64,000 nt of DNA from Spiroplasma corruscae (GCF_002237575.1 NZ_CP022535.1:186001-250000); one strand, 5' to 3'; shown: positions 1-12,655, counted from the first letter of the stretch. The notes: generated by a model from the sequence alone, not told the origin. Numbers and translations: made by a program.

Positions 1-1
1 A

Positions 2-1054
2 TTAAAAGAAGAAGAATATTTCAAGAATATCAAAAAGTTAGAAGCAATAGGGCTTTTAAAAACATTAATAAATGTTAAAAAAGAGTACTATGTATTTAAT
101 CTAAATTCACCATTAGAACCTTCACTATTTTTTGAAAACGAAACACTTAACAATCATCTATATAAAAAGCTTGGTAATTATGATTATGAAGTATTAAGAT
201 TTATTTTTAGGGATGATAATAAAATAATTACTTCAGAAAGTGAATGCGTTGATATTTCTTCTTCATTTACTGATGTATTTGATATTTCAAATCTTGGTAT
301 TGATCTATCAAATAAATCTTTTTTAAAACCTAAACCATCAAAATTGTTTACTCTTAATGAAAAGGATTTGAATGATATAATAAATAATTTGGAAAAAAAT
401 GGAGTTACTTGTGAGTTAGGAAAAGAATTAATGTACTCATGATTAAATGAAATATTTCTACTTTATAAAATTAGTAAGGATTTATTTATTAAGTTAGTAG
501 TAAAAGCAGGTTTAAAAGTAATAACAAAAAATAATAGAACCATTATAAATAGTCTAATATTAACTGAACTAAAATATAAAAATAACTTATTGAGAAATCA
601 ATTATTTGACGTAAATGAGAGTATGATTGAAAAAAGAAATATTAAAGTAAAAGAAATGGAAACAATTAAATGCGACTTATATTTAAAAGCTTTGATTAAT
701 GTAGATAATTTATTAACTTCTCAAAAAGACTTATTAAGAGAATTAACAATGAAATATAAATTAAGAGATGGAGTTATAAACTGTTTATTAGAGTTTTCAT
801 ATTTAAAGAATGAAAAGATAATTGTAGCAAATTATATATATAAAATAGCTCGATCATTAAATGAAAATAATATTAAAACAGCTGAAGAAGCTATGGAATA
901 TCTAATAATAGCTCATAAAAACTCAAGAGTTTTAAAAAATAATATCAAAGATAGTGATGCATTATCAATCAATAAAGAGGTAAAAAATATGGGTTATGAA
1001 ATAAAAGTAGAGAATGATATTAAAGTAGACTTATCTGGTTGAGGAGATTTATAA
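2..1054 (+). CDS. dnaB: Replication initiation/membrane attachment protein DnaB, 3' part
   Basis: The gene runs in from the left edge, so its start is not visible; 350 codons are present. In Gram-positive bacteria and mollicutes DnaB (a DnaD/DnaB-domain protein) works with DnaD and DnaI to load the replicative helicase. The visible part is helical and charged. Its C-terminal third (roughly 590-1000) has the arrangement of the DnaB/DnaD C-terminal domain: a KDLLRELTMKYKLRDGVINCLLEF stretch in which helices alternate with short loops, followed by an AEEAMEYLI segment. TGA codons at 439 and 1040 are read as Trp. The stop overlaps the start of the next gene (TAATG), so the two are translationally coupled. 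The dnaB-dnaI order supports the call, which otherwise rests on weak sequence conservation. Confidence 0.75.
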
Positions 1055-1953
1055 TGAATGATGACTTAGTCAAGAAATTTAAGTCTAACCCAAAACTTAA
1101 AGTTTTAATAGATAAGTATGACATAGATGATAGCGTCTTACAAAATAATTCATCTATAATTCAGGAGTTTTTAAATGATTACACTTATTGTAATTCTGAT
1201 GAACCGTTAGTTGATTGCAAACAAGCAATAAAAGGAGTACAGCAAAAGTTGTTATATAGAAATAAACTTTTTTATATAACAACAGAGAAATGTAATCATT
1301 GATTATTTGAAAATAAGTATTATAAAATTGATAAAAATATAATTTATTGTGATTACGATAAAAGAGAAATTAGACAAACAATTGGTGACTATATTGAACA
1401 AACTAAGCTAGTTGGTTGTGATGCAAGTATTATAAAGTTCTTTGAAGAGTTTAAAAAAACATTCAACAATAAAATAATGAAAGGTTTTTATTTATATGGA
1501 AAACCCGGTATTGGTAAAACATTTTTGTTAAAGTTGTTAGCTAATACTATGGCGACAAAGGATAATAGGGTTATTTTTGTTTCCGTTAATAAGTTCTTAA
1601 AGATCATTAAAGATACTTTTAATAACAACTATCATGATGATGCAAATTATTTTTATGATAAGTGTTGTGATGTTGATGTTTTAATATTAGATGATATCGG
1701 CGGAGAAGTTGTAACAGATTGAAGTAGAGACGAAATTTTATTTGGTTTATTAAACTATAGAATGGAAAAAAATTTAAGAACATATTTCAGTTCTAACTTT
1801 TCATTAATACAGTTAGAGGAAAATTATCTTAATAAAAAAGCTGTCAGTTCTAAGTTAAAAAACTTTGACCTAATAAAAACAAGAAGATTTACCGAGAGAA
1901 TCAAAGCATTGTCTTATGTAATTAATATAAAAGGTGAGAATAAAAGATATTAA
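1054..1953 (+). CDS. dnaI: Primosomal protein DnaI-like AAA+ helicase loader
   Basis: 299 residues. It starts at the ATG overlapping the dnaB stop, with GAGGAG 7 nt upstream. A helical N-terminal region of about 110 residues carries cysteines (residues ~50-60 and CNH near 87) that could match the zinc-binding N-domain of DnaI. It is followed by a AAA+ ATPase core with Walker A GKPGIGKT near residue 149 and Walker B VLILDDIGGE near 210. An Arg-rich sensor-like stretch (TRRFTERIKAL) lies near the end. Known role of the family: it delivers the DnaC-type helicase to the fork in an ATP-dependent way. Coupling to dnaB fits this. TGA codons at 1302 and 1720 are Trp. Confidence 0.85.
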
Positions 1954-1978
1954 TGGAATTTTTTCCATTATTATTTTT
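1952..1978 (+). terminator. Rho-independent terminator after dnaI
   Basis: A perfect 7-bp stem (AATGGAA / TTCCATT) with a TTTT loop begins inside the dnaI stop codon and is followed by a T-rich tract. Confidence 0.8.
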
Positions 1979-2070
1979 TTTATTAAAATATATAGAAAAA
2001 ATTATATTATATCTAATATAAAGTCTTTATTTTAGGGTGTAAAATATGAAAGTGAAAGGAAATTAAAACA

Positions 2071-3084
<1,014 letters not shown>

Positions 3085-3095
3085 TTAATACAAAT

Positions 3096-3150
3096 AAGCA
3101 TATTTCTTTTAATTCAATTAATTATTTAGTTAAAAGGGTATGCTTTTTTT
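3096..3150 (+). terminator. Terminator between gap and pgk
   Basis: Stem arms AAGCATA (3096-3102) and TATGCTT (3139-3145), extended inward by weaker T/G and A/T pairs, then a T7 run. It lies upstream of the pgk ribosome binding site, so it probably separates or attenuates the two glycolytic genes. Confidence 0.75.
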
Positions 3151-3178
3151 GTTAATTAAAAATCGAAAGGAAAATTAT

Positions 3179-4375
3179 ATGAAAAAAACTTTAAAAGATG
3201 TAAATGTTAGTAATAAGACAGTTCTTGTAAGAGTAGATTTTAATGTACCTATCAAAGATGGTGTTATAACTGATGATAATAGAATTAGAGCAGCATTGCC
3301 AACAATAAATTACTTAATTGAAAAAAATTCAAAAGTTGTTTTATTTTCACACTTAAGCAGAATCAAAGAAGAAGCAGATAAAGCTAAAAAATCATTAAGA
3401 CCTATTGCAGAAAAATTAGAAGAATTACTTGGAAAAAAAGTATTTTTTGTAGATCAAACACGTGGAAAAGAACTTGAAAATTCAATTAACAATTTAAAAA
3501 ATGGTGAAGTTTTATTATTTGAAAATACAAGATTTGAAGATGTTAAGGATAATGAAGTCGTTAAATATGAGTCAAAAAATAATGAAGAACTTGGTAAATA
3601 CTGAGCAAGTTTAGGAGATTTATTCGTAAATGATGCATTTGGTACAGCTCATAGAAAACATGCATCAAATGTTGGTATAGCTTCAAATATATCAGAAAGT
3701 TGCGTTGGTTTCTTAGTTCAAAAAGAGTTAGAAATGTTAGCTAAAGGAATAGATAATCCAGAACATCCATTCATAGCTATAATTGGTGGAGCAAAAGTTT
3801 CAGATAAAATTGGTGTTATAGATAATTTATTAACAAAGGCAGACAAAATTATTATTGGTGGTGGAATGGCTTATACTTTTTTCAAAGCACAAGGTCATTC
3901 AATAGGTAAATCACTATGTGAAGAAGATAAAGTTGAACTTGCAAAAAGTTACCTAGAAAAATCAAATGGAAAAATAGTGCTTCCAGTTGATTCAGCAACT
4001 AATAACGAATTTAAAGATAGTCCTGCAAACTTTGCTGGTCTAGATTTACCAGAAGATCAAATGGGATTAGATATTGGTCCAAAATCAATTGAATTATTCC
4101 AAGATTTATTAAAAGGTGCTAAAACTGTTGCCTGAAATGGACCTATGGGAGTATTTGAATTTGAACATTACAAAAAAGGTACTGTTGGAGTGTGTGAGGC
4201 AATCGCTAATTTAAAAGATGCATTTACTTTAATTGGTGGTGGAGACTCAGCTGCAGCAGCAATTCAGTTAGGTTACAAGGATAAATTTACTCATATTTCA
4301 ACTGGTGGTGGAGCATCTCTTGAATACATGGAAGGAAAAGTACTTCCAGGAATAGACATTATACAAAATAAATAA
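3179..4375 (+). CDS. pgk: Phosphoglycerate kinase
   Basis: 398 residues, full length. It transfers phosphate from 1,3-bisphosphoglycerate to ADP in glycolysis. The signature [11 protein letters not shown] is at residues ~18-28, the substrate-binding HLSR near 58 and [10 protein letters not shown] near 115. The hinge and nucleotide-binding parts follow: [19 protein letters not shown] (with TGA as Trp) and the terminal GGGDSAAA ... [14 protein letters not shown]. The ATG at 3179 follows GAAAGGA at the usual distance; an upstream TTG in frame at 3140 would add residues not seen in the family. Confidence 0.98.
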
Positions 4376-4385
4376 TAATAAAAAT

Positions 4386-4411
4386 AAAACTTGCATTGCA
4401 AGTTTTTTTTG
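4386..4411 (+). terminator. Terminator after pgk
   Basis: A 7-9 bp stem AAAACTTGC / GCAAGTTTT around an ATT loop with an 8-T run, 10 nt after the pgk stop. Confidence 0.9.
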
Positions 4412-4463
4412 ATGTTTATTCTAATATATAATTAAATTAATGTTCTAACTTAAAGAGGTGTAT

Positions 4464-5234
4464 ATGAAAATAAGAAAAATTGATAATACTTATTGAGTCA
4501 AAAATATATTTGTAGATTCTAATTATTTGTATTTAACAAACTCAGAACCGAATAAGAGTTGTTTTTTAGGGAGAATACCATTGGTTATTTTAAAGGAAAA
4601 TCTTAAAATTAAGAGTGATTTAGAGAGATACTTTTTATCAAACCCTAATCCTATGGAGTTTGATGCAGTTTTAGGAGCTAATAGTGACGTTGAAATTATT
4701 TATAATTCAGATAAGTATATACAAAATTTTTTTACTATTGATAAAAACAATTACATTACATTTATTGATAATGAAAATAATATAAAAACAATTGGTTATA
4801 ATGGGTACAATATTGAGAAAATAAAAGATTTCTTATTCCTTAACAAAATAAAAGATGATTGCGTATTTAAAAATAAGAATAAGATATTTTTATTAAAGAA
4901 AGATGACTATATAAATATAGATGCTGTTAATATTATTTATATAAATAATCAGTATATTATTCAAGATTCATTGGAAAAAATATCTATTTATGACTTAAAT
5001 TTTAATTTTGTAAAGTATATCGAAAAAAGTAATGAATTTAAAAAAATATATTTTTTAAACAAAAAAAATATATTAATATCTTTTCTAAATAATAATAAAA
5101 CATATATGTATAATTTAGATACAAATAAAAAAGAAATATTTTGTGATTTCTTCATTAATAGAGCAGTATTAGTTAATGAAGAATTGTTAATAGCTAAGTC
5201 AAATATGAATGATAACCTTTATTTTATTGAATAA
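4464..5234 (+). CDS. Hypothetical beta-strand-rich protein
   Basis: 256 residues, not recognised. It starts at an ATG with AAAGAGG about 6 nt upstream; earlier in-frame codons lack a site. Visible pattern: no signal peptide or membrane segment, and at least four stretches of 30-40 residues alternating hydrophobic/aromatic strands with Asn/Asp/Lys turns (for example YITFIDNENNIKTIGYN, YIIQDSLEKISIYDLNF, ILISFLNNNKTYMYNLD). This resembles a small beta-propeller or beta-sandwich with a cytoplasmic location. It is a single-gene unit between the pgk terminator and its own bidirectional terminator, so context gives no functional hint. Confidence 0.75.
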
Positions 5235-5258
5235 AAAAAAACCAAATTGGTTTTTTTA
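5235..5258. terminator. Bidirectional terminator between convergent genes
   Basis: An A-run, CCAA...TTGG core and T-run form a hairpin with U-tracts in both directions. It serves the rightward gene ending at 5234 and the leftward gene whose stop lies inside the T-run. Confidence 0.8.
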
Positions 5259-6182
5259 TCTATTCATTTCATAATTTCTTTGTTTTTCAGATAAATTTGT
5301 ATATACTCCGTATTCGAAGCTATCGCTTTTGGCCCATAGACCTTTGATTGTTTTAATTATAGTGAATATAATAAATAGTTGCATTGCTATTCTTAAAGGA
5401 GCAAGTAATGCATTTATAAATGACATACTATTTCCTCTTCTACCAACAAGGTCTGAAATAATTGTAATAATTGATCATATTGAAATTATTATTTGAATCA
5501 TAAGAATTATAGTAGCATATATCATATTTATAGTAGCAACTAAATTCATAAAAGTATATTGTGATCCTTTTTTGTTTCATGCTTCCTTTGAGTTTGGCAA
5601 TGCAAACAGCATTATATTTAATACTCCTCAAAACATCATTAATCCAATAACTGAATAAAATATAATACTTATTTGATTTAACTCATAACCTAAATTAATT
5701 GCTTTAGTAAATAATAAATAAAACGCTAATCCTCCTAGTGGAGCTATCAAAGCATTAAATCCATAACCTTTTGATATTGTAAATTTAGGACTAATTGTTG
5801 ATTTCACATTAACATTAGGCATTTGAGCTAATACAATTGGTGTGAACACACCTCCAACTGATAATGAGAAAACCGCTAATATTCAACGGTTATTAATAAG
5901 TGTATCATCATCTGATTTTCTTATAAAGTTTATTAGAAATGCACAGTAATATATATTACCGATTGATACAAAACCAATAAATCCAAATAAGATAGGAATA
6001 TATTTAGCATCAATATTATCAAAAATATTTTTTAAGTCTTCGCTCGATACACCTTGCTTAAATGTCATTTGTAACAAATAAATAAGAGCACCTATTCCAA
6101 AAACTCCTGCAATAATACCAAATATATTTGCTATTACAAGCATGAATCTAATAGAACCCATAGATCTTCCAGTTCTAACCAT
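5256..6182 (-). CDS. Multi-pass membrane protein, unknown function
   Basis: 308 residues. The ATG at 6182 has a strong GGAGGTG site. Hydrophobic spans lie near residues 13-38, 62-88, 101-120, 150-170, 176-205 and 230-260, so about six membrane helices. The N-terminus (MVRTGRSMGSIRFMLVI) is positively charged before the first helix. Loops are short apart from a hydrophilic segment around residues 43-60. The tail is charged (WAKSDSFEYGVYTNLSEKQRNYEMNR). No catalytic or transport motif is visible. Continuous only if TGA is Trp (5883, 5628, 5577 among others). Monocistronic; the 1.3 kb upstream holds no gene. Confidence 0.8.
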
Positions 6183-7390
6183 ATTTTCACCTCCTAATGT
6201 TTATATTAACATTTATTTAAGTAAAAAATGTTTCTAAATAAAGTATTCTACCAGATTTTATATGCTTAATAAGCAATTATGCTACATTTAAAGTTTAGTC
6301 TTAGGAGCTTGTGTGAAAGGACAGCTTTATACTTAATAAACATTTAAAATAAAATTGATAGATACCTATTAAATAAATTAATAGTAAAGAAAATTTGAGC
6401 AACTACTTTGGTGTTCTAAGTATATATGTAAAATTTAAGAGTATAGACTATTTAGCATATTGTTTTATATTTAAAAAATAATGATAAAGTATTAAAAATA
6501 AAATTAATATAAATGCTATAGATCAAGTTATAATACTTTGTAATGAAAGTATTTGACCTTCGTACGTTTATTTATTAAAGATTTTAGAAACTAAGAGTTG
6601 GTTATAGCACTAAGAAATATAATAAAAGAAACTAGCAAAACCATATTTACAATCAATAGAAAAATGGAAATAATTTAAATTAAGACATAGTACTTAGATT
6701 TAATAATTTATTTACATATTAATTTATCACATATACTTATTTTAAAAAATCAACATCCAACTTAAAAAGAACAAAACTTCGATGTTGATGCATTAAATTA
6801 TGATTTAATAAAGTGTTTAAAATAAATATAAAATTTAAAGACTATATTGAAGCTTGTAATCAATTGCAATTTACTTTTATTTTTAAAAGTACTACACAAA
6901 AAATTTTAAATAGTAAAATAAAAATTATGTTTAATGTCATTAGGAAAGTGCTATATGCTGTAACAAAATGATTTATAATAAAAAAACAATAGAACAAATG
7001 AAGATTTGATATCATTTCTTTCATTACTTATTAAGGAAAATTATAATTATTTTTTACTCATATCAATTATTTAATAAGTTATTTTGAAGATTAAAAATAT
7101 TAATATCGTTTTCTTATATAGATCAACAAGAATTTTTATAATTGTTTAAGCATTTATTTTGATGATGAAAAATATTTGTTATTTTAAGTTTTATCCATTT
7201 TATTTAAAACCTAAAACAAAAGTTTCGAATTTAAAAAATAAGATATAAATTTTATTATTCCATTATGAATTATGTTTTTACTTTATTGAAATTATCGATA
7301 CATTAATCTATGTAGAAAAAGTAATTGTCTATAAAAAAGACTATGTTAAAAATGCATAATCATAAAAGATTAGTAACTAATCTTTCTTTA
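6183..7390. other. Long gene-free AT-rich region, possibly decayed DNA
   Basis: About 1.2 kb without a credible gene on either strand, even with TGA read as Trp. Stops (TAA/TAG) are dense. The longest stretch noted is ~38 codons at 6488-6606, rich in hydrophobic residues and using TGA, but with no start or ribosome binding site; it could be a remnant of a membrane-protein gene. An inverted repeat (ATCAACATC / GATGTTGAT) spans 6749-6789 and a 10-bp hairpin lies at 7365-7385. No resemblance to rnpB, tmRNA, SRP RNA or tRNA was seen. Confidence 0.5.
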
Positions 7391-7427
7391 AAAATAAAAA
7401 AACAAGAAGTGTTATTAAATTCTTGTA
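7391..7427 (-). terminator. Leftward terminator after the 7485-8495 gene
   Basis: On the minus strand, arms ACAAGAA (7426-7420) and TTCTTGT (7408-7402) are followed by a T7 run. It lies about 60 nt beyond the stop of the exported-protein gene. Confidence 0.7.
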
Positions 7428-7484
7428 TTTAATGTCATATTTGCTTATTATTTAAAGTCGCTAATAAAGTATTATATCAAACTT

Positions 7485-8495
7485 TTATTTAGCATCATTT
7501 TTCAATAATATATAAAATTCACCTTGAACTTGAGACTTAGATGTTATTTTTGCATAAAAATAATCTCTATTTATTCCTGCATTATTATCTGTAAAAGCAT
7601 CTCCTACATCAAATTTACCATCAGGTGTTTCTACATAGTCAAAAATCGTTTCAAGCTCAATGTTTTCTCCACCTAATTTATCTAAAGAACTTAATGACTC
7701 AACATCACAAATTGTTTTAATATATTTCAATATTTGATATTGGAATCTTTGTTCATCAATTGTATTTTTATATTGTTTTAAAATAATACCCACAATGTTT
7801 GATGTAAAAATTATATTTGAACTAAATTCTGTATCTTTATGTTTGATGCTTGCTACATAATATATTGTTAAATCGAATGTATTAACAAGGATACTTTTTA
7901 TGTCATTTAAATTTGTAAATGGTTTATACGATTCGATTCCATAAATTCTAATATTGTTTTCTTCCTTCTCGCCATCATTATCATCTTTATAAGTAATATC
8001 TAATAATACATTAATATAATATTGAGTTCCATAAATGTTATTATTATGTTTTTCAATTATTATTTTATGTTTAAGACTAGTTATCTTATCCAACTTTTTA
8101 TTTAAGCTAGTAAATACAGTATTTAATCTATCAGTGTTTTTTGTGTCCAAGTTCTTTCTGTTATTCTTAAAATTGGTCAGTACTGAGTTAATTTTAAAAT
8201 CATTTGTATCATATTTATCTAGAATATCAAATAGTTTTTTTAATTCAACATCTTTGAAATTTTTATCTAACTCATCGCTTTCAACTTCAGCTTTTCATAT
8301 TGCTCCTACTTTTATAAATTCTAAATCATCTAAATTAAGCATATTAAAATCAAGATTCATATCAAGTTTTTGTTGCTTAGTAATTTGTGGAAGTTTTTCA
8401 TCTTTAAAAACTTTATTCTTGTAACTAGACACAAAAGGAGTGGTTGAACCAGTTAACCCAAGTGTAGTCAAACATATTGCAAGTAATTTCTTCAT
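7485..8495 (-). CDS. Exported protein of unknown function, no lipobox
   Basis: 336 residues. The ATG at 8495 has AAGGAG 7 nt upstream. The N-terminus MKKLLAICLTTLGLTGSTTPFVSSY looks like a signal peptide (basic start, hydrophobic core, small polar end), but the only Cys is at position 8, inside the core, so it is not a standard lipoprotein. The rest is hydrophilic, Lys/Asp/Asn-rich, with alternating helices and strands and a short C-terminal strand pair (YFYAKITSKSQ...FYILLKNDAK). Design, length and signal resemble the gene at 37442-38332; the two may be distant paralogs. Probably secreted or anchored by an uncleaved signal. No enzyme motif seen. Confidence 0.75.
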
Positions 8496-8537
8496 ATAAC
8501 TCCTTTTTATAATTATAACATTTATATGATTATGCAT

Positions 8538-8560
8538 AAAAAAAAGCATAAAATGCTTTT
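8538..8560 (-). terminator. Leftward terminator after the permease
   Basis: Stem AAAAGCAT (8542-8549) / ATGCTTTT (8553-8560), overlapping the permease stop codon and followed on the minus strand by a T-run. Confidence 0.85.
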
Positions 8561-10097
8561 AATTATCTTTTTGTAAAACAATTGTGAATAACTTTTCGTA
8601 TTCTTCTAACTCCTTCATTTCTATTTCATTATCCTTAATTTTTTCTAATACTTTTTTATTATATACAAAGTAAAGTAAAAGAGTTATTACTATTAATGAG
8701 AATATATATATTAATTGGAATGAACTTGACAGAATTGATTGAATATCATTACTTTTCATAAATCCTTTTAATAGATCCGTAAAGTACATAACAAAGAAGA
8801 ATGTTAGTAGAAGCATGGTTATGCATCAACCGACGTATTCTCAAATTCTAACTTTTATTTTTTTTCTAATACCTTGAACAATTGCGGTTGGTATTACTAG
8901 ATAATAAATTGATAGCAATAATATTGACGCGACGTTTGCTATAGTACCATAATTAAATGGTGAAGGTTGCTTAATGGTTCCTTGTACAATATCAGGAATA
9001 AACAAGAAGAAAAATCCAGTTATTGATATTATTAATATTGTAGTTATAACACCAGCAACTGGTACATTTTCTTTATTTTCTTTTTTAAATTTTTTTGATA
9101 TAAATCTTTGTGATGATAATGGTTCTAATACAGCTCCACCAAATAGAGTTACTTGTAAAGATGAGTTAAATCTCATAAGAACTGTACAGATTATTATTAA
9201 TCAAGGTCCAAAGTTTTGAAGAAATCTACTATCAAATTTTTTAAAAACTTGTAGATTAGGGTTACCAATAAATCTATCGTTAACCGCAAACATAATTATC
9301 AAACTAAATAGGATATAAAATATTGTTGTAACAATCATAATTACTATTATAGCAATAGGCATGTTTCTGCTTCTTTTTTTAATATTCTTACCAGTTGATA
9401 TAAATGTCTCTATTCCAGCGAATGCAAAGAAAACAGTTGTAAAAGTTTTGCTAAATGAACCAAAACTTAGTTTTGAATTGCTTATGTAATAGTCTAGACC
9501 TGATGATTCACTTGTGAATCCAGCTGCTAGTCCAAAAATCATAATTGAAATAGTTATTCCTCAAGTTAAATATGCTATTACTACAGAAACGTATTTATAT
9601 TTTTTAATTCCAAAAAATATGATTGTTCCAGCGAACATATATAATCCAAATGCAATCAAGTCAAGATATAGACTACCTCAAGGTCCTCAAGAACCTCAAG
9701 AACCATCTTTGTTATATCCAACTAGATTATTGTCTCCGCCATCAAAATTTTGACGTACCATTGATACAATAAGTCCCATTCCAATTAATGGAACTACGGA
9801 ATAATTCATTATTCCCATTAATAAACCTCAGAACTTACCAAATGCAGTTCTGACATATTGACTTCCACCACCATTTGCTTGGGGATGATATTTTACAAGT
9901 TTGGCAAATGCTCACGCACACATAAATGCAACAGCACCTTCCAATATAAATATCCAAAGTATATGTATACCAACACCATCCGCTTCATTTGAAGCGACTA
10001 CTGTTGAGAAACTTGCAGTAAATGTTATTCCTGCAATAAAACTTACTCCTATTCATATAAGTGAAGGAAGGCCAACCTGATCTTTCTTAGTTTTCAT
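8559..10097 (-). CDS. APC-superfamily amino acid permease
   Basis: 512 residues. The N-terminus MKTKKDQVGLPSLIWIGVSFIAGITFTASFS leads into the first helix. The pattern (about 12 hydrophobic helices; GxG in helix 1; HPQANGGGSQYVRTAFGKFWGLLMG in the helix 2-3 region; the FAGIETFISTGKNIKKRSRNMPIAI motif in the middle) is typical of the amino acid/polyamine/organocation family. The FAGIET...KN..RNMP block is the clearest family mark. Import of an amino acid is expected; the substrate cannot be read from sequence. The ATG is one base beyond the rnjA stop, so the gene is probably co-transcribed with rnjA. The best ribosome binding match (GAAAGG) is rather far upstream, about 17 nt. A charged C-terminal tail (EKIKDNEIEMKELEEYEKLF) is cytoplasmic. 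Confidence 0.9.
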
Positions 10098-10098
10098 A

Positions 10099-11877
10099 CT
10101 ATTTATTTTCAGCCTTTCTGTTTAGTATGACTGGTATAATTAAAGGATTTCTTCTCTTACATCTAAAAATAAAAGGAGATAATGACTCTTTAATTGAGTT
10201 TTTAATAGCACCAAAGGTAGGTTTGTTAGAATTAAGAACTGTAAGAACAGCATTGGTAACTATATTAATTGCTTCAGCAATCACATTACCACTTTCTCTG
10301 ACATAAAAACTTCCTCTTGATACTATTCTTGGTTGTGAAGATAATTTATTAGTTTGTGAATCTATTGAGATTATTACAGCCATCAAGCCATCGTGACTTA
10401 ATATATTTCTCTCTCTTATGACGTTGCTAGCCTTACCAGTCATATCCTTACCATCAATGAAAATTGCATCAGCTGGAACTCTCTTTCCCAATTCAGCTGT
10501 ACCATTGTGTAATAAAATTTGATCTCCGTTAGCAACAACAAATACATTATCTTTTTTTACATTAACAGAACTTGCAGTTTCTCCATGCGTTTTAAGCATT
10601 CGATACTCTCCATGCATTGGCATAAAGAACTTTGGTTTAAGTAAAGTAAAAAGTAATTTTTGCTCTTCTTGACTTGCATGTCCTGATGTATGTATTTTAT
10701 TTTCGCCACTGTTTTCAATAACGTTGGCTCCAATTTTTGTTAAATTATTGACTACATTTTCTACGTCTGCTCTATTACCTGGAATAGGAGATGATGACAT
10801 AATCACTGTATCTCCTGGAATTATCTTAATTGTTTGGTGTTCCAGTCTAGAAATTCGTGAAAGCGCAGCCATTGCCTCTCCTTGACTTCCAGTACACAGA
10901 ATCATAATCTGATTTTTTGGGTAATTGTCAATTTCATTTGGTTTAATAAACATTTTGTCATTAATATTCAAATGACCAATTTGTCTAATGATTTTTATAA
11001 TTCTTTCAATACTTCTTCCAATAACTATTATTCGTCTACTATATTTATTAGCTAATTCGATAATGTGTTGTAATCTATGGACATTAGAAGCAAATGAAGC
11101 AATTATTATACGCCCTTTAGCTTTTAAAAAATGTACATCGATATTTTGAATTATTTTTTTCTCACCAATTGTATATCCTTCAACTTCTGCATTAGTTGAA
11201 TCAGCCATTAAAAGTTGAATACCTTCGTTACCTCATTGAGACAATCTTTGGATATTTGCATTATGACCCAATGGAGTTCAATCGAATTTGTAATCTCCAG
11301 TCGAAAAAATAGCTCCATTAGGAGTATCTACATAAATTCCAAATGCATCAGGGATTGAGTGGTTTACAGCCGCAAACTCTAATCTAAAGTATTTTGTAGC
11401 ATATACATCATTTTCAACATATTCTTTAACTACAGTTTTATTTTGTAATTTAAATTCTTTCAAACGATCTCTAATTAAAGCTGCTGCTAATTCAGGTGCA
11501 TATATAACTGGTACATCAACCTGTTGCAATAAGTAAGGAATACCTCCTATGTGGTCTTCGTGACCGTGTGTAATGAATAGTCCTTTTACTTTTTCATTAT
11601 TTTCAACAAGATAACTAAAATCTGGTATAACTGCAGTAATACCTAATTGAGTATTATCTGGAAACTTTACACCAGCATCTAAAATTATAATCTCATCGTC
11701 ATGTTCAATACAATATGTGTTTTTTCCTACTTCTTCAAGTCCACCCAAAGCAAATACTTTAGTAGGGTACTCAGAGTACGCAACTTTTTTTCTTTCTGGA
11801 TTTTTATTATCTTTTAATTTCCTAACCTCAATTTTTTTTTCTAAATTAGTTACTATATTTTCTTTATTATTTTCCAT
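10099..11877 (-). CDS. rnj: Ribonuclease J
   Basis: 592 residues. RNase J is a metallo-beta-lactamase/beta-CASP nuclease with endo- and 5'-3' exonuclease activity that matures and degrades mRNA and rRNA. Zinc ligands HGHEDHIGG at residues 104-112; further motifs NHSIPDAFGI, FSTGDYKFDW, beta-CASP IVIGRS...LCTGSQGE, and HTSGHASQEEQKLL ... PMHGEYRML. The tail has the usual C-terminal domain (IDGKDMTGKAS...). The ATG at 11877 with GAAAGGA is chosen; it gives a 35-40 residue Lys/Glu-rich N-terminal extension before FALGGLEEVGKN, longer than in most bacteria. TGA Trp codons at 11209 and 11275 join the two halves. First gene of a leftward unit with the permease. Confidence 0.95.
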
Positions 11878-12003
11878 TTTATTCCTTTCGATTTTAAATA
11901 TATTATTTATACAAGTAATATTTTTCAAGAGCATTTTAAATATTATAACAAAATAAAAAAATTAATCTATTATAATACATTTTTTTAAATGAAATAAATT
12001 TTA

Positions 12004-12036
12004 AAAAAGATGACTAAACAAAGTACCAGTCATCTT
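12004..12036 (-). terminator. Leftward terminator overlapping the def 3' end
   Basis: On the minus strand AAGATGACT and AGTCATCTT form a 9-bp stem whose loop includes the last def codons; a T-run follows. Confidence 0.8.
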
Positions 12037-12655
12037 CTGAATAATAATTATTGGTTTTATTAATATGATCATAGTATAATTTTCCATTATTATGATCTAA
12101 TTCGTGTTGAAAAACAATGGCTTTATATCCTCTCAAAGTAATATTTATATTTTCTTTAGTTAATCAATTATAACCTTCAACTTGTATTTTGTAACTTCTT
12201 GGTACCAAACCTTTATAGTTTTTATCAACACTTAAGCAGCCTTCGCCTCCATCTAAACATGCTATTTTTGTACTTCTAGCTGTAATTTTGGCATTAACCA
12301 TTGCATATTCTTCTGCTTGAATTACTTTTTCTTTTTCATTAGTTTCAGGATTTGTTATAGTTTTCTTTCATTCAAATCTAGCAAAAAACATATTTTTATT
12401 TGCTCCTATTTGTGGAGCTGCCAAACCAACAGCGGGTCTTAAATGATCAATACTTTCTTTATCGTTAATTATTGGGTCTTGGCTAAATCTCACAAAGTCG
12501 ATAAGTTTTTTCATAATTAATTCATCCTCACTAGATAAAGGAAGATTAACATCTACAGAAATGTTTCTTATAACTTCGGGTTGAGTGTCCTTCCATAACC
12601 ATTTATTTGTTGGGATTTCTGCTTGTAAAAGATCTTTTTCTAAATTAAAGTTCAT
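12014..12655 (-). CDS. def: Peptide deformylase
   Basis: 213 residues. It removes the formyl group from nascent proteins; metal-dependent. All three motifs are present: VGLAAPQIG (residues ~77-85), EGCLSV (metal-ligand Cys) and QHELDH (the other two ligands and the catalytic Glu). The N-terminus has about 30 residues before the conserved domain, as in Gram-positive (type II) deformylases. The ATG at 12655 is followed by [19 protein letters not shown] and preceded by a modest GAGGTAA site. Divergent from rsmD, sharing a 57-bp promoter interval. Confidence 0.97.

Noticed and set aside
6749-6789. Terminator at the ATCAACATC/GATGTTGAT inverted repeat
   Set aside because: The loop is long and no U-run follows in either direction; no gene ends nearby.
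6183-7390. rnpB, tmRNA or SRP RNA in the gene-free region
   Set aside because: None of the conserved core sequences of these RNAs was found.
8035-8424. A 129-residue open frame on the plus strand
   Set aside because: It lies antisense to the exported-protein gene, lacks a ribosome site and has a Leu/Phe/Ser-rich composition typical of a reverse-complement shadow.
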